Position numbers and translations under genes: made by a program
Source of the DNA: Saprospiraceae bacterium
Lineage (GTDB): Bacteria > Bacteroidota > Bacteroidia > Chitinophagales > Saprospiraceae
Assembly (NCBI GenBank): GCA_016714985.1
Contig: JADKBS010000010.1
Span: forward strand, 62,001 to 126,000
Direction of reading: 5' to 3'
DNA: 64,000 nt
Shown here: positions 27,198 through 36,796 of the stretch, one piece after another
Layout of the letters: every line of letters begins with the position of its first letter
Numbering within the stretch: the stretch's first letter is position 1
Notes under the pieces: model-generated
The model's database searches: none
What the model was told of the DNA's origin: nothing
Seen by the model: the letters and a program-made list of their open reading frames with translations, nothing else

Positions 27198-28730
27198 ATG
27201 GCTGACAATAATCCAGCAAAGAAAAATAACGAATCAAGATCAAAGCTGCGCAGGCAGGAAGGCGAGCTATCAGATTACGTTTTCGGCAAGGTGCAGCCCC
27301 AAGCAATACCGTTGGAAGAAGCCGTGTTGGGGGCACTTATGCTCGACAAGGACGCACTGCCTATCATTCTCGACATTCTTCGACCTGAAAGCTTTTACAC
27401 AGATGCACATCAACTGATCTATCGGGCAATTCTCCGGCTTTTTGAAAAATCGCACCCTGTTGACCTGCTCACCGTTACCGAAGAACTTAAAAAGTCGGGC
27501 GACCTCGATGCCATCGGCAGTGGCTATTACCTCGTTGAAATGACGAACAGGGTTGGTTCTAGTGCCAATATCGAATACCACGCCCGTATCGTTGCACAAA
27601 AGCATATCCAGCGGGAACTCATAAAAGTCTCTACCCAAATCATCCGGGATGCCTACGAGGACACCACGGATGTTTTCACATTGCTTGACGATGCCGAAAA
27701 GGGTCTCTTCAATGTGACCCAGAACAACCTCAGCCGCCAGTATGAGAGCATGGGAGAGTTGGCGAGCAAGACCCTAAAAATCCTCGAGGAACTCAAGGAC
27801 AAAGAAGATGGCCTGACGGGCGTACCTACCGGCTTCACCGCCCTCGACCGCCTAACAAGCGGCTGGCAGGCTAGCGACCTTATCATTGTGGCTGCCCGTC
27901 CGGGTATGGGTAAAACATCCTACACACTTGCGCTCGCCCGCAACGCTGCCATGGACTTCAACAAGGGCGTGGCCTTGTTCTCCCTTGAGATGTCAAGCAC
28001 GCAGTTGGTACAGCGCCTAATTTCGATGGAGGCGGAAATCGCAGGTAGCAAATTGCGTAGCGGCAAACTGGAAGACTACGAATGGCAGCAATTGCACACC
28101 ACCATAGAGCGGTTGAGCGAAGCACCGATTTTCATTGACGACACCCCCGCCATCAACATCTTCGAGCTTAGGGCAAAGTGCCGCCGCTTGAAGATGCAGC
28201 ACGACATCCAGCTCGTCATCATTGACTACCTACAGCTCATGAGCGGTGGCATGGAGTCCAGCAAGGGCGGAAACCGGGAGCAAGAAATCTCGAGCATATC
28301 AAGGGCCTTGAAAGCAATGGCCAAGGAATTGAGCGTACCCGTTATCGCCCTTTCGCAGCTAAGCCGTGCGGTGGAGACGAGGGGTGGTACTAAGCGGCCA
28401 CAGCTGTCCGACTTACGCGAATCTGGCGCCATCGAGCAGGATGCAGACATCGTTACTTTTATCTACCGCCCCGAATACTACCAGATTTTGGAAGACGAAA
28501 CTGGACAGTCCTTGAAGGGAATCGCGGAAATCATCATTGCGAAGCACCGTAACGGTGCCTTGGATACCGTGAAACTGCGGTTCACTGATCAATTCGCCAA
28601 GTTCAGCGATTTGGAGGAATCCAGTTTTGACAGTTTCCCCTCAAGCGACCCGTTTGCATCGCCTTTTGAGCCGGCCAAAGTGCTCACTGTACCTTCGAAG
28701 ATGAACGACGATGAAGATATACCGTTTTAA
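27198..28730 (+). CDS. dnaB: Replicative DNA helicase
   Basis: 510 residues. Hexameric helicase that unwinds the replication fork and recruits primase. The N-terminal domain (PQAIPLEEAVLGALMLDKD) is followed by a linker helix and the RecA-like ATPase core. Walker A is ARPGMGKTSYTLALA (near residue 234), Walker B is QLVIIDYLQLM, and further motifs are SLEMSSTQLVQRL and LSQLSRAVE ... LSDLRESGAIEQDAD. Length is normal and no intein is present. A short acidic tail (DDEDIPF) ends the protein. Confidence 0.97.
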   Translation: MADNNPAKKNNESRSKLRRQEGELSDYVFGKVQPQAIPLEEAVLGALMLDKDALPIILDILRPESFYTDAHQLIYRAILRLFEKSHPVDLLTVTEELKKSGDLDAIGSGYYLVEMTNRVGSSANIEYHARIVAQKHIQRELIKVSTQIIRDAYEDTTDVFTLLDDAEKGLFNVTQNNLSRQYESMGELASKTLKILEELKDKEDGLTGVPTGFTALDRLTSGWQASDLIIVAARPGMGKTSYTLALARNAAMDFNKGVALFSLEMSSTQLVQRLISMEAEIAGSKLRSGKLEDYEWQQLHTTIERLSEAPIFIDDTPAINIFELRAKCRRLKMQHDIQLVIIDYLQLMSGGMESSKGGNREQEISSISRALKAMAKELSVPVIALSQLSRAVETRGGTKRPQLSDLRESGAIEQDADIVTFIYRPEYYQILEDETGQSLKGIAEIIIAKHRNGALDTVKLRFTDQFAKFSDLEESSFDSFPSSDPFASPFEPAKVLTVPSKMNDDEDIPF

Positions 28731-28899
28731 CCCCTGTGCCCCAATCGATGGTTCGTGATGGTTCACACCAGTAAACCTCATGAACTATTGCCGATGCGAG
28801 CAAGTTTTATTTGAATTACCGTCGAAAAAACAGAATTTTGCACCACTTCTCAGAAAAGCAGTTTTTTGACAGGGTTTTATCATTTTAAATAGTTAAAAA

Positions 28900-30447
28900 T
28901 TGAAATTTGTTGATTTAGGCTTGGCGACCACGCTGTTGGAAGGATTGGACGCCATGGGATTTGAAACAGCCACCCCCATTCAAGAGCAAGCCATCCCGGC
29001 CTTGTTGAACGGGCAGGACGTTCTTGCCTGCGCACAAACAGGCACCGGGAAAACCGCCGCCTTCCTGCTCCCAATCCTCAACCGTCTCATTGAAGACCCC
29101 ATAGACGGAATTGACACCGTAATATTGGAGCCTACCCGTGAACTTGCCATCCAGGTTGACCAACAACTGGAAGGGTTTTCCTATTTCACCAACGTAAGCT
29201 CCGTTGCAATTTATGGTGGCAGGGACGGCCACAGCATGGAAATGGAAATGCGGGCGTTGAAAAAAGGCGTGGATGTGGTAGTGGCAACACCGGGCCGCTT
29301 CCTCGCACACTTGCAAATGGGCTACGTGAACCTTGATACCGTGCGCCACTTGGTGCTTGACGAGGCCGACCGAATGCTCGATATGGGGTTCGTGCAGGAC
29401 ATCATGACCATTGTCAACAAAATACCACGCACCCGGCAAACCTTCCTTTTTTCGGCTACCATGCCTGGTGAAATCAGAAAGTTCTCTCAAAGTTTGCTCC
29501 GCAACCCGCTGGAAATCAGCATCGCAATCAGCAAGCCTGCATCGGGTATTACACAGGGTGTGTTCTTTGTAGAGGACGAAAGAAAGAACAAATTGATTGA
29601 GCATTTGCTCCGTTTGGAAGCACCAGAACGTCGCATCCTCGTTTTTGCGGGCACGAAAAGAGCGGTAAAAGACCTCAATAGCCATCTAAAGAACAAAGGA
29701 TTCAAAAGCGCAGAAATCCATTCAGACCTCGAACAGCAACAACGGGAAGATACCCTGCTTTCATTCAAGAATGCCAGTGTGCCCATCCTCGTTGCAACAG
29801 ATGTGCTTTCGAGAGGCATTGACATAAAAAACATTGAAGTCGTCATCAATTTCGACGTTCCGGGCGACCCAGAAGATTACGTGCACCGCATTGGTCGTAC
29901 CGCCCGTGCCGACGCCACGGGCGAAGCGTTCACGCTCGTGAGCAGGATGGGGCGAAAGAAATTCGAGCGCATCGAGCAGTTGATGGGCATCAAAGTGCCA
30001 ATTCTCCCGCTGCCCGAAGGCCTACAAGGTGGTGCAGGAGACGATGGCGATGACAACAATAGGTCAAGGCGTGGAAGCCGTGGGGGACGTGGCGTAAAGA
30101 ACAGAAATGATGGTAGGCAACAAAGTGGCAGGCCACAAGGCAATAGACACCAAGGTAGTGGGCCGCAAGGTGGAAGGTCAAACAGTGGCGAGCCACGAGG
30201 TGGCGAGCAAAATGGCAGCAACAGAAGGCAAGGGCAAGCCAATGAACCCGACTTAGCCAACCCGGAGCCTCGCCGCCAACAGCCACAACTTTCGGGGCAA
30301 GCCGAAGGAACCCAGCCTATTGGCGATGGTGCTCCTCGAAAAAAGCGGCGAAACCGTGGTGGACGAAACCGCCGAAAAGGTGGGAACCAAGGCAATGGCG
30401 AAGGCCAACAATCAAGCAACCCTCCTACCCCACCGCCTAACGAATAA
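28900..30447 (+). CDS. DEAD-box RNA helicase with Gly/Arg/Gln-rich tail
   Basis: 515 residues. The start is TTG at 28900: a stop (TAA, 28894) lies two codons upstream and no ATG precedes the Q motif (GFETATPIQEQAIPALLNG). Then ACAQTGTGKTAAF (motif I), EPTRELAIQ, VLDEADRMLDMGF (II), FSATMPGE (III), DVLSRGIDI and HRIGRTARADATGE (VI). After residue 370 a disordered tail rich in G, R, Q, N and S (RSRRGSRGGRG) likely binds RNA. Close to RhlE-type helicases acting in ribosome assembly or RNA decay. The pseudouridine synthase follows, so both may serve ribosome maturation. Confidence 0.94.
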   Translation: MKFVDLGLATTLLEGLDAMGFETATPIQEQAIPALLNGQDVLACAQTGTGKTAAFLLPILNRLIEDPIDGIDTVILEPTRELAIQVDQQLEGFSYFTNVSSVAIYGGRDGHSMEMEMRALKKGVDVVVATPGRFLAHLQMGYVNLDTVRHLVLDEADRMLDMGFVQDIMTIVNKIPRTRQTFLFSATMPGEIRKFSQSLLRNPLEISIAISKPASGITQGVFFVEDERKNKLIEHLLRLEAPERRILVFAGTKRAVKDLNSHLKNKGFKSAEIHSDLEQQQREDTLLSFKNASVPILVATDVLSRGIDIKNIEVVINFDVPGDPEDYVHRIGRTARADATGEAFTLVSRMGRKKFERIEQLMGIKVPILPLPEGLQGGAGDDGDDNNRSRRGSRGGRGVKNRNDGRQQSGRPQGNRHQGSGPQGGRSNSGEPRGGEQNGSNRRQGQANEPDLANPEPRRQQPQLSGQAEGTQPIGDGAPRKKRRNRGGRNRRKGGNQGNGEGQQSSNPPTPPPNE

Positions 30448-30451
30448 CAAA

Positions 30452-30500
30452 ATTGCTGTTGGCTATTGGCTATTGGCTGTTGGCCAAAAGCAAATGGCCA
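30452..30500. repeat. TATTGGC heptamer array
   Basis: Tandem units TTGGCTATTGGCTATTGGC and variants fill the gap after the helicase stop. Same heptamer style as other gene borders but a different unit. Confidence 0.6.
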
Positions 30501-30547
30501 ACACCTAACGGCCAGAAGCATAATTCCCATAGATAACCTGATTCATC

Positions 30548-32241
30548 ATGGAAGATAAGAAGCCCAAACGTCAATCGGCTGGAGCGAAAAAAGCGGCGTC
30601 CCCGAAAAAGGAATCCACACCCAAAAAGGCAGTTGCGAAGAAAGCAACCAGCGCAAGGGTATCGTCTAAACCCGTTTCTAAGAAAAAGGAGGCACCCAAA
30701 CAGCCTTTCTGGGCGCCATTTGCGAAGCAGGAAGCGCCTAAGCCACCACCCGCAGAGGAGCGCAGTTTCCGAAAATCGAAAAGGGAAAGCCCAGATGAGC
30801 GGGATGAACGCCCCAGCCGCAGGTCTGCACCTAAAAGCGAGGATTTTGCAGGACGCACAGGCAGTCGGCCAGCTCCGAGAAGAGCGGATTTTGATGACAA
30901 GTCCAACAACAAGCGGACGTTCACTAAAAGGGACGATTTTGAAGAACGGCCAGTCAGGAAGTCGGCACCCAGAAATGAGGGGTTGGGAGAAAGACCCAAC
31001 AATAGGACTTCCTCCAGAAGGGACGATTTTGAAGAACGGCCAGTCAGGAAGTCGGCACCCAGAAATGAGGGGTTGGGAGAAAGACCCAACAATAGGACTT
31101 CCTCCAGAAGGGACGATTTTGAAGAACGGCCAGTCAGGAAGTCGGCACCTAGAAATGAGGGGTTGGGAGAAAGACCCAACAATAGGACTTCCTCCAGAAG
31201 GGACGATTTTGAAGAACGGCCAGTCAGGAAGCCATCCCCAAGAACAACGGTATTGGAAGACAGGCCAAACAAACGGACATTTACAAAAAAGGAGGATTTT
31301 GAAGAGCGGCCAACAACGAGGCCAGCCTCCAATCGGGAGACAGGCGAAGAACGCCCGAAAAACCGTCCTTTTGCCGAAAGAAAGGAGCGGCAACCCCGTG
31401 CCGAAGGCCGTTTTTCAAGCAGAAACGACCAGCAACAAGAACGGCCAGAAGCTGGCAAGCGCTTTTCAAAGCCGAGGCCGACAGCAGCACCAAAGACAAC
31501 GGCCAAACTTGCCAAGTCTGACAAACTCGATGAACCGATGCGCTTGAACAAGTACCTGTCCCATTGCGGCGTAGCCGCAAGAAGGCAGTCGGCGGAATTT
31601 GTCAAGCAGGGACTCGTAACGGTTAACGGAGAGGTGGAACCCAACCCCAGCTACCCGGTTCAGCCCAATGATGAAGTGCGGTTCCGTGGACAAGTGATGC
31701 GGCTTGAAGTGCGAAAGGTCTATCTCCTGATGAACAAGCCAAAAGACATCATCACGACGGCCAGCGATGAAAAAGGCCGACGCACGGTGCTGGATCTCAT
31801 TGGCAGCAAGGTGGAAGAAAGAATCTTCCCCGTTGGGAGGCTCGACCGGAACACCTCTGGGCTATTGTTGCTCACCAATGATGGCGACCTTGCCGAAAAG
31901 CTCGCCCACCCCAGCCACAAAGTGCAGAAAGTTTATCATGTGACGCTGGACAAGCCATTCCACAAAGCTGATTTCGAGAAAATTCAAAAAGGACTGAAAC
32001 TCGAAGACGGCGTCGCCGAGGTTGACAGCCTACACTATATCTTGGGAAGCAAGGACGAACTGGAAATTAGCCTGCACATTGGCAAAAACCGCATTGTGCG
32101 CCGCATTTTGAGCACCTTGGCTACGAGGTCATCAAACTCGACCGCACCTATTATGCTGGCCTGACCAAGAAGGATATTGGGCGGGGCCACTTCCGGCATT
32201 TGACCGAGCAGGAAGTGATCATGTTGAAGCATTTTAAATAG
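30548..32241 (+). pseudogene. RluB/RsuA-type pseudouridine synthase with repeat-rich N-terminus, frame break at 3' end
   Basis: The first 310 residues are a Lys/Arg/Pro-rich disordered region with 30-residue repeats. Then an S4 RNA-binding domain (MRLNKYLSHCGVAARRQSAE) and the catalytic domain with GRLDRNTSGLLLLTNDGDLA (catalytic Asp) and the KNRIVRRI motif. The frame as read ends at 32164 with LSTLATRSSN. One extra T in TTTT (32106-32109) restores FEHLGYEVIKLDRTYYAGL to the stop at 32241. It modifies uridines in rRNA. Probably a sequencing slip; the domain is otherwise intact. Confidence 0.88.
30931..31320 (+). repeat. 90-bp in-frame tandem repeats
   Basis: The motif GGACGATTTTGAAGAACGG recurs at 30931, 31021, 31111 and 31201, and in altered form at 31291: an exact 90-bp period encoding 30 residues (RRDDFEERPVRKSAPRNEGL is the core). 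The middle copies are almost identical at DNA level, which points to recent duplication or gene conversion. Confidence 0.92.
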
Positions 32242-32275
32242 GGATGCGGGAGGAGGGATGCAGCATCCAGCAGAA

Positions 32276-33634
32276 TTAATGGCTGCTTTGATTGATTTCA
32301 AAAAGCCTTGCTGCTCCCAATGCAGGCCCGCCCTCGTTTTTAGAAACCACTATTTTTTTTCCAAAAATTTCTCCAGCCATTTCCACCCAAAACGGCATTT
32401 TGGTGAAGCCGCCGTTGGCATGGATGGTGTGAAATGGGCCGGTAATTTCCTCCAGCACATCTCCGATCTGCTTCATGTTCAGCAAGATGCCTTCCAAGAT
32501 GGCCCGGTGGAAATGTGCCAATCCATGATATGGCCGGATGCCCTGAAAACTGCCTGTTGCGGAGGCATCCCAAACGGGTGCCCGCTCGCCAAGCAGGTGC
32601 GGCTGGAAGCGCAGCCCTTCGCAGCCCATCGGTATGCTTTCCATTGATAGGCGATGGCGCTCCATACGTTTTGCAGAGGGAGACAACCCGTAAAATTGCT
32701 TGCAAAACCACTCATAAATCACAGCGCCATTGTTGCTGGCACCACCGGTCACATAGGTGGCAGGTTCACCGTTGTGAGGTGGAAAAAGCAGGTAATTGAA
32801 AATACGCTCGCCGAGATCATATACGGGTTTATGCGTGGTTAAGCGCAATGCCCCGCTCGTACCGATGGAAAGCACCGCCTCTCCAGGCGACATAACGCCT
32901 GCTCCAAGGTTTGCCAGGCATCCATCCGATGCACCGATGACCCAAGGCGTTTCGGGCGGTATGCCGATTTGCTTCGCAAACGATGCGTGCAGTTTATTCA
33001 GGATGAAAAACGGTGAAACATGCCTTGGCAACTGCCCAGCGCCGATACCGGCAAAATCGAGGGAAGGTTCATGCCAAGCCAACCGCTCCGCATCGAACAA
33101 GCCAGTGGCCGATGACATGGACTGGTCAGTCAGGTATTCACCAAACAACCTGAAAACCAGGTACTCCTTTATCCCCAAAAATTGATGGGCTTTATGAAAT
33201 ATGGTAGGTTCGTTTTGACGGAGCCAAGCAAGCTTTGGCAGCGGCGACATGGGGTGGATGGGGGTGCCGGTATGTCGGTAGATGTCCTTGCCGAGCAGTG
33301 TCCCCTTCAGTTGCGAAGCAATGGAAGCTGCCCGATTGTCTGACCAGAGAATGCTGTGGGTGAGGGGCTGGCCTTTGCTGTTCACTGCGATAAGGCTGTG
33401 CATGGCAGCGCTTAGGCCAATGCTAGCAGGCGGGCAACCCCGCTCAGCCACCAATTTTTTCAAGGCAGCGACCGTGGCACGAACCACCTGTTCGGGATTT
33501 TGTTCATGCCAACCCGGCTTGGGAGAGTGGGTCGGATAAGCCTTCGACACGGAAGCCAGCATTTGCCGCTGCCCATCAAACGCTGCGGCCTTGACGCTGG
33601 AAGTGCCGATGTCGAGGCCGACGTGGTAGATCAT
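32276..33634 (-). CDS. FGGY-family sugar kinase, probably gluconokinase
   Basis: 452 residues from the ATG at 33634 (MIYHVGLDIGTSSVKAAAFD); an upstream frame to 33712 overlaps the DUF423 gene. The N-terminal phosphate-1 block is GLDIGTSSVK. The substrate-domain features WHEQNPE, MHSLIAVNSKG and ILWSDNRAA fit gluconokinases best. SIGTSGALR and HANGGFTKMPFW mark the second ATPase half. FGGY kinases phosphorylate gluconate, xylulose or glycerol; gluconate is the best guess. Its start overlaps the DUF423 stop by four bases, so the pair is translationally coupled. Confidence 0.85.
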   Translation of the reverse strand: MIYHVGLDIGTSSVKAAAFDGQRQMLASVSKAYPTHSPKPGWHEQNPEQVVRATVAALKKLVAERGCPPASIGLSAAMHSLIAVNSKGQPLTHSILWSDNRAASIASQLKGTLLGKDIYRHTGTPIHPMSPLPKLAWLRQNEPTIFHKAHQFLGIKEYLVFRLFGEYLTDQSMSSATGLFDAERLAWHEPSLDFAGIGAGQLPRHVSPFFILNKLHASFAKQIGIPPETPWVIGASDGCLANLGAGVMSPGEAVLSIGTSGALRLTTHKPVYDLGERIFNYLLFPPHNGEPATYVTGGASNNGAVIYEWFCKQFYGLSPSAKRMERHRLSMESIPMGCEGLRFQPHLLGERAPVWDASATGSFQGIRPYHGLAHFHRAILEGILLNMKQIGDVLEEITGPFHTIHANGGFTKMPFWVEMAGEIFGKKIVVSKNEGGPALGAARLFEINQSSH

Positions 33635-34068
33635 TTTTCGCTGGAAGTACTGGAGGAACGGTGGTGGCTTGGTTTTTTGTAATCGAAAGCCGCACGGAAC
33701 AATGCCAGCCAACCGCCAATCATCAAAACCCCACCTAATGGAGTGATTGGGCCAAGCACCGACTTACTGGCAGACAAGCCAACATGCTCAACCACTGCCA
33801 ACAAATACAAGGACCCACTGAACATCGCTATACCGATAACGAACAGCCAGCCAGCAATGCCAGTCCAGCGATGACCAACATAACGTGAAAGCAATGCGGT
33901 AATGGCCAAAGCCAAGGTATGATAAAACTGGTAGTGAACCCCAGTCTGGAAAATCTGCAACTCGTTTTCTGCGAGGATTCTCTTCATGATATGTGCCCCA
34001 AAAGCGCCCAGAATAACAGCAAACATGCCGGAAAGTGCGGCCAACATCAACATTTTACGTGTATCCAA
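33631..34068 (-). CDS. DUF423 (YgdD/TMEM256-like) inner membrane protein
   Basis: 145 residues with four hydrophobic segments (AALSGMFAVILGAFGAH at the start, then ALAITALL, GWLFVIGIAMFSGSLYLL and LGGVLMIGGWLALF). The family signature GAFGAH...FQTGVHYQFYHTLA is present. These small proteins are conserved from bacteria to animals, but their function is not established. It is the first gene of a two-gene unit with the sugar kinase. Confidence 0.9.
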   Translation of the reverse strand: MDTRKMLMLAALSGMFAVILGAFGAHIMKRILAENELQIFQTGVHYQFYHTLALAITALLSRYVGHRWTGIAGWLFVIGIAMFSGSLYLLAVVEHVGLSASKSVLGPITPLGGVLMIGGWLALFRAAFDYKKPSHHRSSSTSSEK

Positions 34069-34225
34069 AATTTTATATTTTGAGGGTTAGAGCCATGGTT
34101 TGTTGCGCAAAAGTAGCAGAAAGTTTGGATGCTATTACCTTGTGTAGAACTTTGATAGTCTTTTCATAACGGCCAAGCAGCGCTGCCTTCACTTGTATTT
34201 CCTTATTTTGCTCCCAAAAACTACC

Positions 34226-34438
34226 ATGAAAGGCAACTACCGCAAGAACATCCGCCCCGGCCTCGCCGTTCGCATCGTACTGAAGGAAGACCAGCGCTCC
34301 GGCGAACTGACCGAAGGCTATGTCCAGGACATACTGACCAATGCCCCACAGCACCCGCACGGCATCAAGGTGCGGCTGGATACGGGGGAAGTGGGTCGGG
34401 TGAAGGAGGTGATTGAGGAGGAGGAGATTGAGTGGTAG
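34226..34438 (+). CDS. ywbE: YwbE family protein
   Basis: 70 residues from the ATG at 34226 (MKGNYRKNIRPGLAVRIVLK), a better family start than 34193. The pattern KEDQRSGELTEGYVQDIL and HPHGIKVRLDTGEVGRV is the YwbE (DUF2196) signature, a small KOW/SH3-like fold of unknown function. The last residues are acidic (EEEEIEW). A terminator overlaps the stop codon. Confidence 0.9.
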   Translation: MKGNYRKNIRPGLAVRIVLKEDQRSGELTEGYVQDILTNAPQHPHGIKVRLDTGEVGRVKEVIEEEEIEW

Positions 34439-34464
34439 CACGGACTGTTAGTCCGTGCTTGTTT
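34437..34464 (+). terminator. Rho-independent terminator after ywbE
   Basis: Perfect 10-bp stem AGCACGGACT / AGTCCGTGCT with a 3-base loop, followed by TGTTT; it begins within the ywbE stop codon. Confidence 0.8.
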
Positions 34465-34504
34465 ATCGTAGAAGTTTGTAACTTTGCTTTAACAGCTTTT
34501 AAAC

Positions 34505-34816
34505 ATGGTAACCATACAACATCCGACGCTGAAAAAGCAGTTTGAGCAGTTTTCAAAACTTGGCTCTGACGAAGAAAAAAAAGCTTTTTGGGAAGCTTTT
34601 AACAAAGACTTTGAAGACAAACCCGAAGCCGAACAGGCGGCCATGCGGGACGCTTGGGAGGCCAATGTATCCAATATTGAAAAACGCTTGAAAGCAATTG
34701 ATACAAAGTTGGACAAGCAGGTTTCTGAAATCAGCGTGTTCCCTGCTTATGCTGAGGAGGCGGGGCTTTTGACTGCGTTGTTGGAGAGAATGGGGGTGAG
34801 GTTTGTGGTGGGGTGA
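34505..34816 (+). CDS. Small helical hypothetical protein
   Basis: 103 residues, mostly charged and helical with coiled-coil-like spacing (KKQFEQFSKLGSDEEKKAFW, NIEKRLKAIDTKLDKQVSEI), ending in a hydrophobic segment (LLTALLERMGVRFVVG). No family recognised. TAACTTTG at about 34479-34486 could be a -7 element just before the start. Soluble, probably oligomeric. Confidence 0.6.
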   Translation: MVTIQHPTLKKQFEQFSKLGSDEEKKAFWEAFNKDFEDKPEAEQAAMRDAWEANVSNIEKRLKAIDTKLDKQVSEISVFPAYAEEAGLLTALLERMGVRFVVG

Positions 34817-34982
34817 GTTAAAAGCAAGATTTGACGGATAAATAGGCAACTTGATTAAAAAAATTAGGTTGAGAACTCCATAAATAACTAAATAAATTAA
34901 GCTAATAAAATCAATGAAACTATCATCTGAATTAATAGAATTTTACTCTGACTTTGTAGAAAAACTAGAAGGTGAGTACGAT

Positions 34983-36219
34983 TACGCTACTGGACACTTT
35001 AATGTAAGTGCCTGAAAAAGAAGGAATTAGGTGAGTCATAGTATCTTTGGATTGACTAAAACAATTCACTATGACGACCCAACTCCTTCAAGTTGACGAA
35101 ATTAAGCAGTTTTTCCCAGGTTGGCGCAAGGACGTGCTGAAAAATTTCCTGCTGATAGTCCACTGCATCATCCGCTGCCGCACGGTCTGCCTTTACAAGT
35201 GCCGAGCAGAGGCCGGGGCTATCCTCCAGCGCCGGAACCTCAAGCTGGAAAGCATTTACAAGCAGTTCATTCGCTTCTTCAAGATGAAGTGGATTGACGG
35301 TTTCGCATGGGCATCGCTTGGCTGATTATCAGCATGAGCGGCCTGCGGACGGAGGCCTTCCTCGTGATGGACAGGACGAACTGGAAGCTCGGCGGCATTG
35401 ACATCAACGTGCTGTTCATCGGCCTGTTGCTCCCAAACGGCTGCTTCGTGCCCATCGTTTGGAAGCCACTGGCCAAGAAAGGCAACAGCAGCACGGAAGA
35501 GCGCAAGGCGCTGATGGGGCGGTTCCAGAAGGCGTGGCGACCGTTCAACTCCTTGAAAATCAGCGTGTTGGCGGACAGGGAGTTCATCGGGGCGGAGTGG
35601 TTCCACTTCTTGAGGGCATGTGGGTTCTCCTTCGTCATCCGGCTCCGCCACCAGGACTACCTGGGCCTCGTGGCGGCCTCCATCAAGAAAACGGTGGCCA
35701 AGACGGACGGGCACATCCGCAGGAGGCTCAGGCGTGACGGCTTCTTCAAGGCCAGCATCGAGATACTGGGGTACACCTACACCTATGTAGTGTTCCCCAA
35801 TACTGGTAGTCGAAAGGGCACGGACGAGTTCGTCGTACTGCTGTCGGACATGGCCGATGCCGCCAAAATCAGCGAGGCCTACCGAAAGCGGTGGGGCATC
35901 GAGGTATTCTTCCTCCATTGCAAGACCAACGGGTTCAACATGGAGGAAAAGGTGCAGCTCCTCATGGCGCTGGCAGCGGTTGCCTACGTATTCTCGCTGC
36001 TGAACGGCCTGATAAAAGAGGGAGTGAAGCCTATTGCCCTGAAAAATTACCGGGACAAAAAGGCGAGGTCCATCTCTTTGTTCCGGCTTGGGTTTGACAA
36101 CTTAAAGAATATGCTGCACGTTTTGACCGACTTGATGGGGTTTTTGCTGGAAATCTTGGCAAAAAGCCACTATAATCCGAGGGAACTGGTGTTTTCTCAT
36201 AAAAGTGTACAGTAGCGTA
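34983..36219 (+). mobile_element. IS4-family insertion sequence
   Basis: 1237 bp. The terminal inverted repeats (34983-35004 and 36198-36219) agree at 20 of 22 positions; the outer ten bases TACGCTACTG are perfect. The flanks are a perfect 9-bp direct repeat, GAGTACGAT (34974-34982 and 36220-36228). One transposase gene inside. The terminal structure and the 9-bp duplication fit IS4-type elements. Confidence 0.92.
35071..36215 (+). pseudogene. IS4-family DDE transposase, frame break near 35303
   Basis: The first 84 codons (MTTQLLQVDEIKQFFPGW...) run into a stop; the rest continues in another frame from about 35307 (MGIAWLIISMSGLRTEAF). Catalytic residues are visible: MDRTNWK (first Asp), LADREFIGAEW (second Asp) and YRKRWGIEVFFLHCK, which fits the Y-(2)-R-(3)-E-(6)-K signature of IS4 exactly. 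The stop codon lies inside the right terminal repeat. No slippery heptamer is seen at the break, so this looks like a one-base loss rather than programmed frameshifting. Confidence 0.88.
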
Positions 36220-36796
36220 GAGTACGATAATTTTTTACAAAATAGCTTTGATATGGGTTTCTGGGAGTCAGGTGAATATAATTTTCATCGCATCAATTGG
36301 GAGAAACTTGGTAGTGCAAAAAAAGAGCTAATTCAATTCAATCAAGCTGGCATCTATTTATGGGGGATAGGAAATGTGCCGCTATATATTGGAAGAACTA
36401 CGAAACAAACTTTGGCAAAAAGACTTAATAGATATACCTACATTTGTAATTTTGCTAAAAAATATTCAACCTATTTAATTCAAGGTAATCCACAGAAAAA
36501 AATTAGTGACCTTGTGGAGGAGTTTCAACTTAAAAATAAAAAACGATGGGCGAAATTCATCAAGTGTTTTGGCGAATCTGGTGTTGATGAGGTTTGGTTT
36601 ATTCTCATTCCGCTTGAAAAAGAACTTACTACTGGACTTGAAGAAACATTAATTACTGTCGGAAAAAGGTGGAATAGAAAAAAAGACTATCCCGATTTAA
36701 TTAATATTGATTTAGAAATTGAAAAGATTTGATTTTCAATACTAATTTACCTACATATCGCTTTACATTCTACATTTGTAAGTGCAAATTATATTT

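Larger units (their letters stand above)
34914..36732 (+). pseudogene. GIY-YIG-domain protein split by an IS4-family element
   Basis: The left piece (34914-34982) encodes MKLSSELIEFYSDFVEKLEG plus EYD. The right piece (36229-36732) continues in the same frame NFLQNSFDMGFWESGEYN. Removing the element and one copy of the GAGTACGAT duplication restores one 190-residue frame. The restored protein has a GIY-YIG-type core (QAGIYLWGIGNVPLYIGRTT, then KRLNRY), a nuclease fold used in repair, homing and restriction. The right piece can still be read from a GTG at 36205 inside the element's terminal repeat, giving a 175-residue product that keeps the whole GIY-YIG part. Confidence 0.8.

Noticed and set aside
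30931..31320. CRISPR or phage repeat array
   Set aside because: The period is exactly 90 bp, in frame, with near-identical whole units and no variable spacers.
30571..31644. Long minus-strand open frame opposite the repeat-rich pseudouridine synthase
   Set aside because: It exists because the 90-bp repeats lack stops in that frame; composition is leucine/serine repeats with no start context, and the plus strand has clear S4 and synthase motifs.
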